The notes below the pieces were generated by a model. The model had not been told where the DNA came from. It did not search any database and saw only the letters and a program-made list of their open reading frames with translations. The translations under genes were made by a program, and so were the position numbers. This document shows, piece after piece, positions 1 through 8,973 of a stretch of DNA of 64,000 bases. Every line of letters starts with the position of its first letter. Within the stretch, counting starts at the first letter, position 1. The DNA comes from Sporocytophaga myxococcoides DSM 11118 (GTDB lineage Bacteria; Bacteroidota; Bacteroidia; Cytophagales; Cytophagaceae). Location of the stretch: assembly GCF_000426725.1 (NCBI RefSeq), contig NZ_AUFX01000004.1, positions 620,001 through 684,000 on the forward strand, given 5' to 3'.

Positions 1-120
1 GAGATCCCACCCTAAATCCCTCTCCTTCAGGAAAGGGATTTGATGTAATCTAAGATAGAAATACATATTTTATTTTCGTAGACTGTTCCCTTCTCCTTCA
101 GGAGGGTTGGGGATGAGGGC
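1..120. repeat. Palindromic interspersed repeat element, copy 1 (possibly cut by the window edge)
   Basis: The left end reads CCCACCCTAAATCCCTCTCC and the right end GGTTGGGGATGAGGGC, which are imperfect inverted repeats of each other. Each half also contains its own short hairpin (CCTCTCC-TTCA-GGAAAGG type). A better-preserved copy lies at 20771-20910. The element sits just downstream of the minus-strand permease gene, so as RNA it could act as a transcription end. The class (GC-rich, non-coding palindromes of about 140 bp) resembles REP/MITE-like intergenic elements known in many bacteria. Confidence 0.65.
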
Positions 121-143
121 ATTTGGGATATCCCAACTAAATA

Positions 144-1250
144 CTAATCCTTTTTTTTAAACGGCCATACTCTTTTATAAAAAGGCTCTTTGTCTTCTTC
201 CTTGTCAGATGGAGGTTCCCCAAGGATAAAACCGTAAGGCTTCAGTGGATCAATTGCATCAAAGATTACCTTAAGAATAGCTGTGAACGGGACAAAGAGT
301 ATCATTCCCAAAGGGCCCCAAATTGCGCCACCTATCAATAGTGCAAGTATGGAAGCAAATGGATTCAGACTGACTTTACCTCCGACTATATTCGGTGTAA
401 TAAAGTTTGACTCTAGTAATTGAACTATCCATAAAGCAGCACCTGCTCCAATACACTGAATCAATGAACCTCCCTTGAGTGCGGTGTATACTATAGGAAG
501 AGTGGATCCTAAAAAAACTCCGATATATGGAATAATATTCAGCATGCCGGCAAATAGCCCGAAGAATATTGCATACTCAACTCCGACTATATAGAGGCCG
601 ATCACGTTGAGAATTGAAATTATTGAAATAACAATAAGTAATCCTGAAAGATATGACTGGGCTACCATTTCAATTTTCTCAATCGTCTTTATTACATCTT
701 TATGGCTTTCTTCCTTAAATAACAGAAGTAAAAAATCCTTGAAAAACGATCGGTAATAAAGCATGAAAAATATAAATACAGGAACAAGACCAACTGCAGT
801 GAATATGCCAGTAGTAACAGAAAGAGTCGTTGAAAATATTGCCGTACTTTGATGAAGTAAATTTATCAGCTCTTCTTTTAGATAAATTATGGTCTGCCCT
901 CTTTTTACACCCAGATACTTTTCAAAGAAAGGATTCCCTTGCTCTACAAGTTTGGTAAGTCTTTGAGTAATATCAGGAAGGGATTCCATTAAATCTACCA
1001 ATTGAGAATATACGAAGATGCCAACCAGGCCCAGGACAGTAATAATCAGGACAAGACCTATAAGAATTGCAGGAGTAGAAGACATTCTTCGCTCAAGTCT
1101 TCGGACCAGAGGAAGCAACAAAAGAGAAATAAGTCCGGCAAGAGCCAGTAATATTAAAATATTCTGTGCCTCTATAAAAACATAGACCAATAGGATAAGT
1201 CCCAGAAGAATAGTCGTAAGCTTGAAATATATAGGAAAACGAACTTCCAT
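144..1250 (-). CDS. AI-2E family transporter (UPF0118/PerM-like permease)
   Basis: A 368-residue polytopic inner-membrane protein of usual length for the AI-2E transporter family. There are hydrophobic segments in the first 90 residues, a hydrophilic stretch at about 90-140, then a membrane-rich C-terminal half with the family-typical 'NIIPYIGVFLGS' and 'GPLGMILFVPF' segments. Family members export small molecules such as autoinducer-2 or act as Na+/H+ antiporters, and the substrate here cannot be told. The C-terminus is cytoplasmic and lysine/glutamate-rich. It appears to be a single-gene unit on the minus strand; a palindromic repeat follows its 3' end. Confidence 0.9.
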   Translation of the reverse strand: MEVRFPIYFKLTTILLGLILLVYVFIEAQNILILLALAGLISLLLLPLVRRLERRMSSTPAILIGLVLIITVLGLVGIFVYSQLVDLMESLPDITQRLTKLVEQGNPFFEKYLGVKRGQTIIYLKEELINLLHQSTAIFSTTLSVTTGIFTAVGLVPVFIFFMLYYRSFFKDFLLLLFKEESHKDVIKTIEKIEMVAQSYLSGLLIVISIISILNVIGLYIVGVEYAIFFGLFAGMLNIIPYIGVFLGSTLPIVYTALKGGSLIQCIGAGAALWIVQLLESNFITPNIVGGKVSLNPFASILALLIGGAIWGPLGMILFVPFTAILKVIFDAIDPLKPYGFILGEPPSDKEEDKEPFYKRVWPFKKKD

Positions 1251-1341
1251 CGGAAATAGAAAAGTTTATAGTAAAACACCATAAAGCATTCTTGCTTAGA
1301 AAAGTTTTAGTTGTATCTCCACGGCATGTTACAACGATGGC

Positions 1342-1372
1342 TTTTCCCGTTTAAAAAGCTTTATTACATTTG
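1342..1372 (+). promoter_or_regulatory. Candidate Bacteroidota-type promoter for the lipoprotein gene
   Basis: TACATTTG at 1365-1372 matches the Bacteroidota -7 element TAnnTTTG. A T-rich TTTT stands about 19 bp upstream where the -33 TTTG is expected. It lies about 75 bp before the start of the next gene. It is a consensus match only. Confidence 0.35.
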
Positions 1373-1448
1373 CATAAAAATTTCTGTAGATTTATAACAG
1401 AATTTTTATTGATCTGCAAATTAACATCTTATTGACTAAAAAATCATC

Positions 1449-1829
1449 ATGAAAACCACGCTTTTAAAAAGATTCGCAGCTCTGATCGTTCTTACCTTAC
1501 TTGTAACGGCTTGTGCTAAAGAAAAAAAGGAAATGATTGCCAAAGACTGGAAGGCAACTGAACTGGTGCTTGGAGGAACAACAGTTTCACCGGATGCAAT
1601 TGGAGGTGTTTATTATTCATTTACCAGCGATGGCAAATTTGAATATACTGAAGCTGGACAAACTCAGGATGGAACATGGGAGGTAAATGACAATACAATT
1701 ACTTTACACTATAACGAAGGTGGCAAAACTGTTGAAAAACAAATCAAAGACATCAGTGAAGAAAAGCTCTCTTTTGAAGGTGAAGAGCATGGTATGCTGA
1801 GAGCTGTGACGCTTGTTCCTAAAAAGTAA
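1449..1829 (+). CDS. Lipocalin-like small lipoprotein
   Basis: A 126-residue protein with a signal peptide and lipobox (LVTAC, Cys at about residue 22), so it is probably anchored in the outer or inner membrane. The mature part (WKATELVLGG..., then YYSFTSDGKFEYTEAG, then GTWEVNDNTITL) has the pattern of the lipocalin-like/DUF5004-type beta-barrel lipoproteins common in Bacteroidota. In that pattern 'W' opens the domain and 'G.W....' repeats follow. The function of these proteins is unknown. It is monocistronic, with a candidate promoter upstream and a strong terminator downstream. Confidence 0.75.
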   Translation: MKTTLLKRFAALIVLTLLVTACAKEKKEMIAKDWKATELVLGGTTVSPDAIGGVYYSFTSDGKFEYTEAGQTQDGTWEVNDNTITLHYNEGGKTVEKQIKDISEEKLSFEGEEHGMLRAVTLVPKK

Positions 1830-1877
1830 TAAGTTATAAGTATTAAGTTATAAGCTAAAAGCTGAAAGCACAAAGTT

Positions 1878-1915
1878 AAAAAGGCTGACCAATTTGATTT
1901 GGACAGCCTTTTTTA
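1878..1915 (+). terminator. Rho-independent terminator
   Basis: The inverted repeat AAAAAGGCTG / CAGCCTTTTT has a 16-nt loop and is followed by a T-run. It ends the lipoprotein gene and may also serve the converging methyltransferase gene, since the stem is flanked by A and T tracts. Confidence 0.8.
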
Positions 1916-1955
1916 TTAGATTAAAAAAAACGTACAATGGTGATTTATCTTTATT

Positions 1956-2579
1956 TTATATGCTCCTGGTTTTTCTGCATTTAATTAAATAAAACGGATA
2001 GTTCTCATTAATTTCCTTGATTTCAAATAGCCCTGCCTTGTTAAACTCCGAGGCAATCGTCTCTCTATCATAAAAATACATTTTAACCCCACCAAACATT
2101 TCATACCGATCCTTACTGATCAACCGGCCTTTTCCATAAGTAGATGCTTCTTTGGTAATAGCTGTAAATATCATGTAGCCTTTATCTGCCAGTTGGTTAT
2201 AACAATCACTGATTAACTTCTCTCTTTCCTTGCTATCCAATAAATGAATGAGGCCATAACAAAAAATTCCATCATACAGACTGTTATCAAAAGGCATGTC
2301 GGTTACAGAGCCATGGTAGATTTTCATCTCACTACCGTAATGTTTCTCCGCCAATTCTATGGCAGTTTTTGATATTTCAATTCCAGTAACACTTATTCCG
2401 TTTTCTCTGAAAATTTGTGCATTTCTCCCATAGCCTATCCCAGGTATGAGGATGTTTTTCACTGAATTTTTTACAAAAAAATCCTTCGCCAAAATTGCTG
2501 CATTTGATGGCTCAAAGCCCCACATTTCCTGCTTTTCAATAAAATTGATTTCCCAGAATTCCGGCTCTTCATTTTCCAT
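1956..2579 (-). CDS. Class I SAM-dependent methyltransferase
   Basis: A 207-residue soluble protein with a Rossmann-type methyltransferase core. Motif I is 'NILIPGIGYGRNA' (about 43-55), followed by an acidic residue at the end of strand 2 ('VTGIEIS') and a motif II/III region 'MPFDNSLYDGIFCYGLIHLL' around residue 100. The motif I glycines differ slightly from the classical GxGxG. The substrate cannot be predicted; thiopurine or tellurite-type small-molecule methyltransferases look similar. The gene stands alone between convergent and divergent neighbours. Confidence 0.82.
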   Translation of the reverse strand: MENEEPEFWEINFIEKQEMWGFEPSNAAILAKDFFVKNSVKNILIPGIGYGRNAQIFRENGISVTGIEISKTAIELAEKHYGSEMKIYHGSVTDMPFDNSLYDGIFCYGLIHLLDSKEREKLISDCYNQLADKGYMIFTAITKEASTYGKGRLISKDRYEMFGGVKMYFYDRETIASEFNKAGLFEIKEINENYPFYLIKCRKTRSI

Positions 2580-3009
2580 ATCTTTATGAGTAGTTATTAG
2601 TAAACTAAAGCAAAGGGATCTTATTATATTCTTTGTCTTTTGTGGTATCGAAGGTGAACAGTTTGGAAAAGAAGTTCCTCCGGCGTTAGCACCTTAATGT
2701 GAAGTAGAGAGCAAAGCTGCCTTTCCATTTTAAAGTTTTTCCGATTTGTCAGAATGTTGTAACGTTCTGATTAGCCACTGCCTTTTCCGCGCAAAATAAA
2801 GAATTGATTAATTTATTATCTCTTTATCTCAAGTGATAAATCATTTATCAGAAGTTGCTAACCTGCAAGCAAGGTATAAATTTGACAAAATATTTTTTGG
2901 TTTACTCTTGTCTTATAATTTTGACAATGAAATATTTCAACTACACTCTCCGCCACCTTATATATTCTGAAATTCAGGAAAGACTAAGGCAGAGATTAAC
3001 CAAGAGACA
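2580..3009. other. Intergenic region with an imperfect palindrome
   Basis: No credible gene was found in these 430 bases. At 2749-2770 the arms TCAGAATGTT and AACGTTCTGA form a near-perfect palindrome with a 2-nt centre, about 240 bp before the Crp/Fnr gene. A stretch around 2640-2800 is richer in GC than its surroundings, but every frame I read has stops. It could be a decayed gene or a regulatory leader. Confidence 0.4.
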
Positions 3010-3573
3010 ATGGGTAAATTGAAATCATATTTTCTCAATAATGGTATGCCTGAACCAGACTGTGATATTATTGTAAAATACTTTGAAAAACGACAGATCA
3101 AAAAAGGAGACTATTTTGTAAAAGAAGGCAAAATCTGTTCGGAGATTGGCTTTATTGAAAGTGGACTTTTTCAATACTTTTCAATTTCTGAAAAAGGTGA
3201 AGAACGGACAACTTATATTTCATTACCGAATACATTTGTTACTTCTTTGTTAACTTATCTCACGGAAACTCCTGCCAGAGAAAACATTAAAGCATTGGAA
3301 AATACAACACTATGGGTAATAGGAAAAAAGGATGTTGTTGAACTGCAAAATCTAATTCCACATTTCAAAGATTTTTATATTAAACTAATTGAGTGGCAAG
3401 TGTGCTGTATTGATAAATCAAAATTTGATCTGATAATGCTCTCTGCAGAACATCGATATGAAAAACTCCTGAAAGAAGAGCCTGAGCTTTTGCAACATGT
3501 ACCGCTGCAATACATTGCTTCAATGCTGGGAATTACTCCCCGCCATCTTAGCCGATTAAGAGCAAAAAACTAA
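3010..3573 (+). CDS. Crp/Fnr family transcriptional regulator
   Basis: A 187-residue protein. Residues 10-120 form a cyclic-nucleotide-binding beta-roll ('KKGDYFVKEGKICSEIGFIESGLFQYF'). The C-terminus has a short helix-turn-helix ('LQYIASMLGITPRHLSRLR', about 166-184) as in the single-domain-HTH Crp/Fnr regulators common in Bacteroidota. It lacks the cysteine cluster of FNR, so oxygen sensing is unlikely. Two membrane-protein genes follow on the same strand and may be its targets. The ligand is unknown. Confidence 0.88.
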   Translation: MGKLKSYFLNNGMPEPDCDIIVKYFEKRQIKKGDYFVKEGKICSEIGFIESGLFQYFSISEKGEERTTYISLPNTFVTSLLTYLTETPARENIKALENTTLWVIGKKDVVELQNLIPHFKDFYIKLIEWQVCCIDKSKFDLIMLSAEHRYEKLLKEEPELLQHVPLQYIASMLGITPRHLSRLRAKN

Positions 3574-3651
3574 CCATCATAGATTCTGGACATTTGTCCA
3601 GTAACATCCCTTTTGCATTGCTGAACTTTGCGTTATCAATTAATCAATGAA

Positions 3652-4107
3652 ATGATAAAGCAAATTCTCTTCATACTTTTGATACTTACAGGAAACTTTA
3701 CACTGGCCCAGGAAAGATTTCCCAAAAACCAGCTTAGCATCAATGCTTTTCGCAATCCCTCATTGGGATTAGAATATCATCATAGGCAATTATCCATTCA
3801 CGTAGGTTATTACCTTACCAATTTTAAAAGAGCTGTAACAACCGAGTTTTTAAAAACCGGTATCAGTTATTGGCTTCTCCCCTGGGGTAAGCAGGCCATA
3901 CCCTCATCGTTTTATATTGGCTTATCCTACCTGCGTGGATTAACGCGTGATTACAAGTATCAAAATGCGATAGCCTTTGAAGCCGGGGCAAGGTTTATGG
4001 TTTGGAAAGGGCTTAATTTCCGTTTGGGTGCAATTGCTCTCTCTGCTGAAGGAAAAAGCCTGAAAGTAAATCCCACACCAAGTATCAATTATACTATCAA
4101 ATTATAA
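3652..4107 (+). CDS. Outer-membrane beta-barrel protein, function unknown
   Basis: A 151-residue protein beginning at the ATG at 3652; an in-frame TTG eight codons earlier is less likely because the ATG is followed directly by a signal peptide. The signal peptide is 'MIKQILFILLILTGNFTLAQ'. The mature part shows alternating aromatic/hydrophobic strands ('LEYHHRQLSIHVGYYL', 'FYIGLSYLRGL', 'FRLGAIAL') typical of a small barrel. It lies 4 bp before the DUF4386 gene and downstream of a Crp/Fnr regulator, so the three are probably co-transcribed. No specific family was recognised. Confidence 0.7.
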   Translation: MIKQILFILLILTGNFTLAQERFPKNQLSINAFRNPSLGLEYHHRQLSIHVGYYLTNFKRAVTTEFLKTGISYWLLPWGKQAIPSSFYIGLSYLRGLTRDYKYQNAIAFEAGARFMVWKGLNFRLGAIALSAEGKSLKVNPTPSINYTIKL

Positions 4108-4111
4108 TACT

Positions 4112-4831
4112 ATGAAAACAGGAAAAACTATCGGAGCATTGTTGATAGCGGGAGCAATTGGTGTGCTTGTTCCCTACACTATTTTAACAATCATCTTTGA
4201 CTATCCCGATATTTTAAGACAGGAAGCAGGAACAATTCTGACCAGATTTCACGCGGGTGGAAATGCTTTAATCTGGACCTGGTGGGCTTTTGCTTTTTTA
4301 GGATTACCTCTTCTTCCCGCCTTTGTTTTACTTGGTCAGGAGTTAGAACATAAATTAACATTTATCAGATGGACAACCGCAATAGGAATCTTTGGTTTAC
4401 TAGCGCAAATGGTTGGTTTATTGCGTTGGACATTTGTCGTTCCTGTTCTTGCCAATAATTTTGTTACAGGTAATGAACTCATTAAAGAAGCTTCTAAGGT
4501 CTCTTTCCAGGCTATTCACCAATATGGCGGTGTAGTTTTGGGCGAACACCTGGGGCAAATCTTTACCATCATTTGGACAGTAATGATGACTATTGCATTT
4601 TCGAGATTACTTTTATTCCCCCGATGGATAAGCTGGCTAGGTTATACTTCTTCTTTCATTTATATAATAGCACAATCAGAACTTTTTGCCAGCATAATGC
4701 CAAATGTTCCAACTTTAGATTCCGCTGGTTTCATTGGCAGCACCTTATGGATTATCTGGCTCATTGTGATTGGAATAAAAATCAGAAGAATCAGTTTCGT
4801 TGAAGCGCAGGTAGAAAAACAGCCCCTTTAG
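4112..4831 (+). CDS. DUF4386-type integral membrane protein
   Basis: A 239-residue protein with about six hydrophobic segments. It has the layout of DUF4386 proteins: N-terminal 'GALLIAGAIGVLVPYTILT', central 'GLLRWTFVVPVLA', and C-terminal 'FPRWISWLGYTSSFIYI' followed by a last helix ending in basic residues. The biochemical role of the family is unknown. It is the third gene of a probable operon with the preceding barrel protein and the Crp/Fnr regulator. Confidence 0.8.
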   Translation: MKTGKTIGALLIAGAIGVLVPYTILTIIFDYPDILRQEAGTILTRFHAGGNALIWTWWAFAFLGLPLLPAFVLLGQELEHKLTFIRWTTAIGIFGLLAQMVGLLRWTFVVPVLANNFVTGNELIKEASKVSFQAIHQYGGVVLGEHLGQIFTIIWTVMMTIAFSRLLLFPRWISWLGYTSSFIYIIAQSELFASIMPNVPTLDSAGFIGSTLWIIWLIVIGIKIRRISFVEAQVEKQPL

Positions 4832-4910
4832 ATCGAGCGCCTTGATTCTGACATTTTCATATATGTAACCATAAATGCTGGCGGTGATTACGCGCCAGCA
4901 TTTAATTTTT

Positions 4911-5282
4911 TCAAAACTGAATTTTGAAATTATTGTCCAATGCAAGCATGACTACAGTAAGAATGCATACTATCAATGAATTATAATAGTGCTGATATTC
5001 CTGATGTGCCATATGTGCTGTGAATGCCCCAACCGAAAACGGGACCAATAATAAAATTCCCATATTTCTAAACTGGGGTTTAATCAGTCCTGCCACAATT
5101 AAGATGACTCCTAACAATTCACCAATTCCAATGAGAATAGTCCAGGTTTTATTAAACCCAAGTGAAAGCATACTATCCATCATAGATTTTTTTTGAAATA
5201 CCTTGAAAAGAGATGCATATCCAAATACATAGAGATAATAAGCATAACTTGCCCAGTAAAATACAGCTTTGATTGTTTCCAT
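4911..5282 (-). CDS. DoxX family membrane protein
   Basis: A 123-residue protein with four hydrophobic segments and the DoxX_2-like pattern 'FKVFQKKSMMDSMLSLGF ... GIGELLGVILIVAGLI'. DoxX-like proteins are small quinone-linked or redox-stress membrane proteins of mostly unknown mechanism. It is transcribed divergently from the HxlR-type repressor at 5380, the classic arrangement for a target gene controlled by its neighbour. An inverted repeat at 5341-5363 lies between them. Confidence 0.85.
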   Translation of the reverse strand: METIKAVFYWASYAYYLYVFGYASLFKVFQKKSMMDSMLSLGFNKTWTILIGIGELLGVILIVAGLIKPQFRNMGILLLVPFSVGAFTAHMAHQEYQHYYNSLIVCILTVVMLALDNNFKIQF

Positions 5283-5340
5283 TTTTAGTCGTTTTTAAAT
5301 CTTACTTTGCAAATATTTTGATTTATTTACAGTGAGGAAA

Positions 5341-5363
5341 GTACCTACTTAATTGTATGGTAC
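5341..5363. promoter_or_regulatory. Candidate HxlR operator
   Basis: The inverted pair GTACC ... GGTAC is separated by 13 bp, in the divergent promoter region between the DoxX gene and the HxlR gene and 17 bp before the HxlR start. HxlR-type repressors commonly bind such GTAC-type dyads near their own gene. This is a pattern match only. Confidence 0.35.
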
Positions 5364-5379
5364 TAACAAAAAAGTGTGT

Positions 5380-5739
5380 ATGAATTCAAGAAAGGAACAT
5401 TCTACCAATAGCATTAATGAGAAATACTGGAAAGAGCATTGTGGTATTACTCAGATTTTATCTTTAATCGGAGGGAGATGGAAAATTAACATCCTCGTTT
5501 ATCTTCTGAATGAAAAAAAACTCCGCTACAATGAACTGAAAAAGAGACTGGTTGGCATATCTGAAAGAATGCTTATTGCAAAGTTAAAGGAACTGGAAAA
5601 TGATGGATTGATCAATCGAATTGTTTACCAGGAGGTACCTCCTAAAGTAGAGTATGAGTTGACAGAACGTGGTAGGTCCCTTGAAGATATATTAAATAGA
5701 ATGGAAAAATGGGGAGAGGCTAATCTTCCCCTAAAGTGA
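5380..5739 (+). CDS. HxlR family winged-helix transcriptional regulator
   Basis: A 119-residue protein from the ATG at 5380; a TTG nine codons upstream would overlap the candidate operator. It has the HxlR signature: 'CGITQILSLIGGRWKINILVYLL' (helix 1-2), 'RYNELKKRLVGISERMLIAKLKELENDGLI' (recognition helix) and a wing 'VYQEVPPKVEYELTERG'. HxlR proteins sense reactive electrophiles or redox stress, often through an N-terminal cysteine; a Cys lies just before 'GITQIL'. It probably controls itself and the divergent DoxX gene. Confidence 0.88.
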   Translation: MNSRKEHSTNSINEKYWKEHCGITQILSLIGGRWKINILVYLLNEKKLRYNELKKRLVGISERMLIAKLKELENDGLINRIVYQEVPPKVEYELTERGRSLEDILNRMEKWGEANLPLK

Positions 5740-5905
5740 TTTCAACTTACGCTCAATCCTTTTTACAGGGAAAGCTTTACTTATAAAGAGTTAACGTTTG
5801 CCAGATATATATTGCGCCATTCCACATACTTCAGAAGCATGTTACTGAAATTCCTTTTGTATAAGCCATTTTGAAGACTGATCCGTCTGCTTGTGAACCA
5901 TCAAC

Positions 5906-6778
5906 CTATTTATTGAATTTAAAACTGTACAGACATTTCCTTATAACTGGATGAAAAACTTTATTCCAATTACCTAATTCAAAATTATTTCTGTTGAATA
6001 AGATATAGCCATCTGAAAAAGTACCCTCTCCTTTCAATTTCTTAAAGAAATCTGGTATTACTTTATAATCATCAGGTCTATGATAAGTTGTGATCTGAAT
6101 CAACTTTAAATTTTCAATTACCTGATTGCTTAATGAATTCAATAAATTCAATTCCTCACCTTCAATGTCAGCTTTTAAGTAATCAGGAAGAGGTATATTA
6201 TACTGTTTAATTATTGAATCTAATGTATCAAATTGAGCAGGACCGGATTTAAAATTCAATTGCTTCGGACTATCAGAAACACCCAGGTTCAGCAATACAA
6301 TTCTTCCTTCACTTACTTCCTTTTCAAAAGTCCTTTCCAGGGTTTTAAAAAATTCTTTATCAGGTTCAAAAATGATTATTTTCTTAACGTTCTTCGTCCA
6401 AAACTTTGACTGTAATCCTTCTGCTGCACCGATATCATATATTACCCAATCTTCATTGATATTCTCAATATACTTATGTGGCGACATAATTGTATTCACA
6501 GCAGTCTGCTCATTTAGTATGTTATTAAAATTTTCAATGATTAAATCATTATTCCAGGATTTGTCATAGGCCACTTTGTCACCTCTAAAACCGACCATTT
6601 TAAAATCAGCATCCTCAACAAGAGATAATTCAGGCTTATAGTTCACTTTAGGAAATGCTGGAAAGAATCGTCCATTAAGTAAGTACTTTATCAGGACATT
6701 CCAGGAAAAAAACGGTTCTCTTCGTCTGTTGATTATTACCTGAAATACGATCAACAGTCTAATAATAAATTTCTTCAT
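5906..6778 (-). CDS. FkbM family methyltransferase
   Basis: A 290-residue protein with the FkbM SAM-binding motif 'VIYDIGAAEGLQS' (about 122-134), an acidic 'IIFEPDKEFF', and the family signature 'YLKADIEGEELNLL' near residue 205. FkbM-type enzymes O-methylate sugars or other hydroxyls in glycan and natural-product pathways. The N-terminal 80 residues are basic and amphipathic and are not part of the core. It is near other glycan genes (GT2 and Gfo/Idh at 9-12 kb), so a surface polysaccharide is a plausible substrate, but this is inference. Confidence 0.85.
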   Translation of the reverse strand: MKKFIIRLLIVFQVIINRRREPFFSWNVLIKYLLNGRFFPAFPKVNYKPELSLVEDADFKMVGFRGDKVAYDKSWNNDLIIENFNNILNEQTAVNTIMSPHKYIENINEDWVIYDIGAAEGLQSKFWTKNVKKIIIFEPDKEFFKTLERTFEKEVSEGRIVLLNLGVSDSPKQLNFKSGPAQFDTLDSIIKQYNIPLPDYLKADIEGEELNLLNSLSNQVIENLKLIQITTYHRPDDYKVIPDFFKKLKGEGTFSDGYILFNRNNFELGNWNKVFHPVIRKCLYSFKFNK

Positions 6779-6889
6779 TCAACGAAATAAATTCTATTAA
6801 TGTAAGATTTTTAAAAAAAACACCAAATGAATCTTAAAGAATTCGGCTAACTTCACTACTAAGTTAAACCTTCAAAATTAATTAATTTA

Positions 6890-8851
6890 ATGGCTTTCAT
6901 CCGATTATTTATTTTTATTTTCTTTATTTCTACTTCCAATATTTCATTTGGACAGCTTGAAAATCATAATTGGTACTTTGGTACATCTCCTATAGGAGGT
7001 ATACGTTTTGACAAAGCTAATAACCCTTCAATTATCCCTACTAAATATGCTTCATATGGAAGAGAAGGCGGTTCTGTAGCTACAAATCCATTAACAGGAA
7101 AGCTTATTTTCTACACTGATGGATTGGTAGCTGTCGATGCCCAAAATAATGTAATGCCAAATGGGTCCGGATTAATTAGCTCTACAATCACATATACAGC
7201 TCAGACAGGAACAATTGCACCCGTTCCTAATGCCTGTACTCAATATTATATTTTCACTACAAATGCAGATGGCCAAGCTGGAACGCTTTATTACAGCATA
7301 GTAGACATGTCTTTAAAAGGAAATGGAACATCCGCTGCTCCCCTTGGAGATGTTGTATCAACAAAAAAGAATATTACTTTATCAACCGGTGTATCTGAAG
7401 CTATGATTTCAATACCAGGGTCGGATAATAATACCTACTGGCTATTATCACCTATTTTCAATTCAACTAATATTCAAATTTTCAAAATTACCTCAACTGG
7501 TATTCAACTATTTAACACGTTCAATACAGGGGTTTTAATGCAGGATCAACGCAGTATAAGGTATTGTAAAACTAAAGGGAAGATTGCTCTTAGCTCATTT
7601 CACGGAGCAGATCCCCTCATCACTATGGATTTCAACAATAGCAATGGTGCCATTTCTAATATTACAAAAGTTCCGGGAACTCCACTAGAAGCTAATAGTA
7701 GCACTTTTTATGGTATTTTCGATCAAGTATTTTCTTCAGATGGCAGTAAACTATATATTTCGCTTTACAGAGGGTACAATCCTTCCTCGGGAGGAAAATT
7801 GTTTCAATATGATTTTAACAATTCAACAGCCGCTGCCCAAGAAATTTATAAAATCAACACAAATGATATTTATTATGCTTCTTTAGGACTTCAGTTAGGA
7901 CCTGATAACAAAGTTTATTGGTTATACACGAATCAAGCTTTTGGAGATAAAAGAATTATAGGCAGAATTGAATATCCGGATTCTGCCGGCGTCAATTGCA
8001 TAGTTAATCCAAATTGGACCGATCTTGGACAACCTTTTAACGGAGTTAAATTCCCAGAATTTTTACCTTATAATAATCATACACCCTTACTGCAAAATGA
8101 CAATTACACATTGAATTGCGAAGTCAACAGTTTAATAATAGATCCGTTACTAAACGACTCCGATCTGGACAATGACAATCTAACTGCATCAATCCTTAAA
8201 GTTAAATTTGGTAACGCAACTTCTACTTTGAACAAATTTAATTACCAGCTTAATTCTAGAATTCCAGGTGAAGTATTTGACACTATAAATTATAAAGTAT
8301 GCGATGTTACTTGTTTTAATAAATGCGACAGTGCTGTAATTGCAATAAAAATCCAAAATACATCTACTGTCGATATTGGAAAGGATACTTCAATTTGCGA
8401 AGGTTCAACAATGCAACTTAATGCAGGACTAAATTATAGCTCTTATAAATGGCAAGACGATTCCAATTTACCAACCTATATAGTTTCACAACCAGGAAAA
8501 TATTGGGTGACATCAACAACCGCGTGTGGAATTGCAAGTGATACTATCATAATCTCTAAAAAGGCTTCAGGTTGTGAAATTACTAAAATCATTTCAGTCT
8601 CTAATGAGGATCAGACAAGGTTAAACCTAATTCCAAATCCTTTTCAGAAATCATCTCAACTCGCTATAGTTTCTCCATATAGCACCTACTCAGTAATTGT
8701 GTTAAACCTGTCGGGGATGGTTGTTGAATCTGCTGAGAATCTTAGAATAGAAGAGAACATTGAAGTGGGAGCCTCATTAGGCTCAGGTATGTATCTTCTA
8801 AAGGTTGTTGTCAATGGAAAGGCTTATCATTTGAAGATGATTAAGAATTAA
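6890..8851 (+). CDS. Secreted protein with T9SS type A sorting domain
   Basis: A 653-residue protein. The signal peptide ends near 'SNISFGQ'. The N-terminal half has the pattern seen in many Bacteroidota T9SS cargo proteins ('NWYFG...G.RF', 'GKLIFYTDG', 'MPNGSGL', then beta-propeller-like strands). Around residue 495 there is a 'DIGKDTSICEGSTMQLNAG' Ig-like segment of the type found in gliding-associated adhesins. The last 75 residues are a type A sorting domain ('NPF', 'VIVLNLSGMVV', 'GSGMYLLKVV') that directs export through the T9SS and attachment or release at the cell surface. The gene is monocistronic with a good terminator. Its substrate or ligand is unknown. Confidence 0.88.
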   Translation: MAFIRLFIFIFFISTSNISFGQLENHNWYFGTSPIGGIRFDKANNPSIIPTKYASYGREGGSVATNPLTGKLIFYTDGLVAVDAQNNVMPNGSGLISSTITYTAQTGTIAPVPNACTQYYIFTTNADGQAGTLYYSIVDMSLKGNGTSAAPLGDVVSTKKNITLSTGVSEAMISIPGSDNNTYWLLSPIFNSTNIQIFKITSTGIQLFNTFNTGVLMQDQRSIRYCKTKGKIALSSFHGADPLITMDFNNSNGAISNITKVPGTPLEANSSTFYGIFDQVFSSDGSKLYISLYRGYNPSSGGKLFQYDFNNSTAAAQEIYKINTNDIYYASLGLQLGPDNKVYWLYTNQAFGDKRIIGRIEYPDSAGVNCIVNPNWTDLGQPFNGVKFPEFLPYNNHTPLLQNDNYTLNCEVNSLIIDPLLNDSDLDNDNLTASILKVKFGNATSTLNKFNYQLNSRIPGEVFDTINYKVCDVTCFNKCDSAVIAIKIQNTSTVDIGKDTSICEGSTMQLNAGLNYSSYKWQDDSNLPTYIVSQPGKYWVTSTTACGIASDTIIISKKASGCEITKIISVSNEDQTRLNLIPNPFQKSSQLAIVSPYSTYSVIVLNLSGMVVESAENLRIEENIEVGASLGSGMYLLKVVVNGKAYHLKMIKN

Positions 8852-8887
8852 GTAATAGTTGAAAGTATAAAGTTGGATATACAATGG

Positions 8888-8917
8888 AAGGCTATCTTAT
8901 TCAGATAGCCTTTCTTT
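8888..8917. terminator. Bidirectional terminator
   Basis: AAGGCTATCT / AGATAGCCTT forms a perfect 10-bp stem with a 5-nt loop, followed by a T-rich tail. It lies between the converging T9SS cargo gene and GT2 gene. Confidence 0.85.
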
Positions 8918-8973
8918 ATTTCTCTAATCCCTCAGCTTTTACAGTGAAATCCCAGCAATATTAAATTTTGTGT

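Noticed and set aside
4573-4945. ORFs overlapping the DUF4386 gene (4573-4803 plus, 4745-4945 minus)
   Set aside because: Both lie largely within or antisense to a clear membrane-protein gene and lack any domain.
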